Assembly: GCA_021232515.1 (NCBI GenBank)
Contig: JAJPOQ010000142.1
Span: forward strand, 1 to 64,000
Reading direction: 5' to 3'
DNA: 64,000 bases
From: Lentisphaeraceae bacterium
GTDB lineage: Bacteria > Verrucomicrobiota > Lentisphaeria > Lentisphaerales > Lentisphaeraceae
A program made the position numbers and the translations under genes. This document shows, one piece after another, positions 63,026 to 64,000 of this stretch. The notes under the pieces are model-generated. The model was not told where the DNA came from. It made no database searches and worked only from the letters and a program-made list of their open reading frames with translations. The first letter of the stretch is position 1. Every line of letters starts with the position of its first letter.

Positions 63026-64000
63026 ATGAAATACTTTTTTTATTTACTAATATCTTTTAGCTTTTCAACCCTTGCACAAGCAGAGGTTCCTTCTTTTAAA
63101 CATCATAAAGAGTATCAGGCATCTGATAAATACTTTTATAATTTGTTTTTAGCTGAATACTTTAAAAACTCCTCAGATTCAATCGAAGTTAAAAGAGAGG
63201 TGGAAATACTTTTTTTTATACTCATTGATTCAGGCTTAAGAAATGTATATGTAACAAATGATAAGTTTTTAATCAGTCAAGAAAAGAAAAAAAAGATCCT
63301 GCAAAAATGGCATAGTTTATATAAACAAAAGACAAGAGATACCTTTGTTTTGGCTCTACTTTATGATTGTTGCAAAAGCTTTCGCCTAGAGGTTCCATAT
63401 CGTAAGCTTGAAGGCGAGTTGAAGAAAGCATTTCGTTCTATGGATAAGCATGAAAGTCAACCATTTCAGAAACTTTATGTTGGCCTTACGTATCTAAAAT
63501 ATAAGTTGATGTTTTATGTAAGCCGTGATTTGAAAGGGCATGAGAAAAGTGATGTAAAAAATGTAATTAAATCGACTAATAAAGTATTTGAATATATATC
63601 TGAAAATAACCCTGAGCTACTAAGATCTTGTTATAATTTATTATATCCAGATTTTAATAAAAATGGTATTTTTCGAACAGAGGTCAAAGAGCTTTATAAT
63701 TCTATTAAGATTAATAATAAAATTGCACATTGGCTCAGAGCAATTTTTAAAGGGAAAAGCTTTTATCTTGAGTATAAAAATAATAGAGACACAGAAGAAG
63801 GCAAAACTTCGTTAGCAAACTCAATTGAAGCCTATAAAGAAGCCGGTAGGATACTACCTCAGTGTCCAGAGCCCTTTGTCCATTTAATTGAGATCGAAAA
63901 GAGTCGTGAACTTAGATATCTAGCATTGCAAAATGCCCAAAAAGCTCAATTCGATTTTCCCCGAATTTACTCCTCTTATATCTTTTCGCTCAATGGCTTT
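63026..64000 (+). CDS. Exported protein of unknown function, cut by the window edge
   Basis: The frame stays open for 325 codons from ATG 63026 to the last base, so the gene is partial at its 3' end. The first about 19 residues form a signal peptide (MKYFFYLLISFSFSTLAQA). The rest is Lys/Tyr/Phe-rich and helical, with segments such as SIEAYKEAGRILPQCPEPF that look like tetratricopeptide-type helical pairs. No named family recognised. Ribosome-binding site weak; the start is chosen from the signal peptide. Confidence 0.7.
   Translation, partial: MKYFFYLLISFSFSTLAQAEVPSFKHHKEYQASDKYFYNLFLAEYFKNSSDSIEVKREVEILFFILIDSGLRNVYVTNDKFLISQEKKKKILQKWHSLYKQKTRDTFVLALLYDCCKSFRLEVPYRKLEGELKKAFRSMDKHESQPFQKLYVGLTYLKYKLMFYVSRDLKGHEKSDVKNVIKSTNKVFEYISENNPELLRSCYNLLYPDFNKNGIFRTEVKELYNSIKINNKIAHWLRAIFKGKSFYLEYKNNRDTEEGKTSLANSIEAYKEAGRILPQCPEPFVHLIEIEKSRELRYLALQNAQKAQFDFPRIYSSYIFSLNGF

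Noticed and set aside
1-64000. CRISPR array, prophage, IS element, rRNA or tRNA genes
   Set aside because: No spaced direct repeats, integrase or transposase frames, or tRNA cloverleaf/GGTTCGA context seen by reading; a tRNAscan or CRISPR search would be decisive.

Overview
The window looks like the chromosome of a low-GC, Gram-negative member of the PVC superphylum, most likely a Lentisphaera-type bacterium. This is inferred from gene families, not from a 16S gene: none is present, and I found no rRNA or tRNA gene. The pointers are a cluster of planctomycete/verrucomicrobial cytochrome families (DUF1587/1592/1588/1585 protein, DUF1552 protein, PVC-type heme-binding dehydrogenase), a membrane Ser/Thr kinase with HLD and DWG motifs next to an ECF-like sigma factor, a PqqD/site-2-protease-like/cyclic-nucleotide-binding membrane protein, and outer-membrane biology (BamA, LpxL-type acyltransferase, two beta-barrel proteins).

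Layout. 0.1-4.9 kb (minus strand): a compact four-gene type VII secretion-like unit, made of two WXG100-like small proteins, a coiled-coil protein and a large membrane FtsK/SpoIIIE ATPase. 5.0-6.9 kb: amtB-glnK ammonium uptake. 7.1-10 kb: porin, a long non-coding stretch, ribosome hibernation factor and M48 lipoprotein protease. 10.1-16.4 kb: pseudo-protease/cyclic-nucleotide protein, trmO, a methyltransferase and a zinc-ribbon/FHA/GAF protein. 16.5-21.8 kb: acyltransferase, ftsQ-fur, VOC protein and an OleD-like reductase overlapping leuA. 22-28.6 kb (mostly plus strand): prfC, FGE-like protein, mscS, hisE, hemD (minus strand), kinase and sigma factor. 28.6-36.3 kb (minus strand): sucCD, an unrecognised repeat-tailed membrane protein, mutS and hisG.

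36.45-46.8 kb (plus strand): ten nearly contiguous genes, pth-rpsF-ssb-rpsR-rplI-dnaB-bamA-fur-purL-purQ, closed by a terminator. They join translation, replication, outer-membrane assembly, metal regulation and purine synthesis. 46.9-54.3 kb: small accessory and housekeeping genes (GIY-YIG, ArsC-like, small Cys-rich exported protein, hemN, beta-barrel, phosphate transporter, fatty-acid desaturase, YecH-like). 54.3-62.6 kb (minus strand): the PVC cytochrome/DUF cluster, somewhat richer in GC by eye. From 63.0 kb a signal-peptide protein runs off the right edge.

The most promising lead is the type VII-like locus at 142-4926. Both small proteins share a W-x-D-x5-F-x3-F turn, and the ATPase appears to have three nucleotide-binding modules of which only the middle one keeps its Walker motifs. 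Other leads are the degenerate site-2 protease with two intact cyclic-nucleotide domains and a structured leader, a start-codon hairpin on a methyltransferase gene, a PII protein lacking the uridylylated tyrosine, and a hairpin plus T-run in the leader of the desaturase gene.
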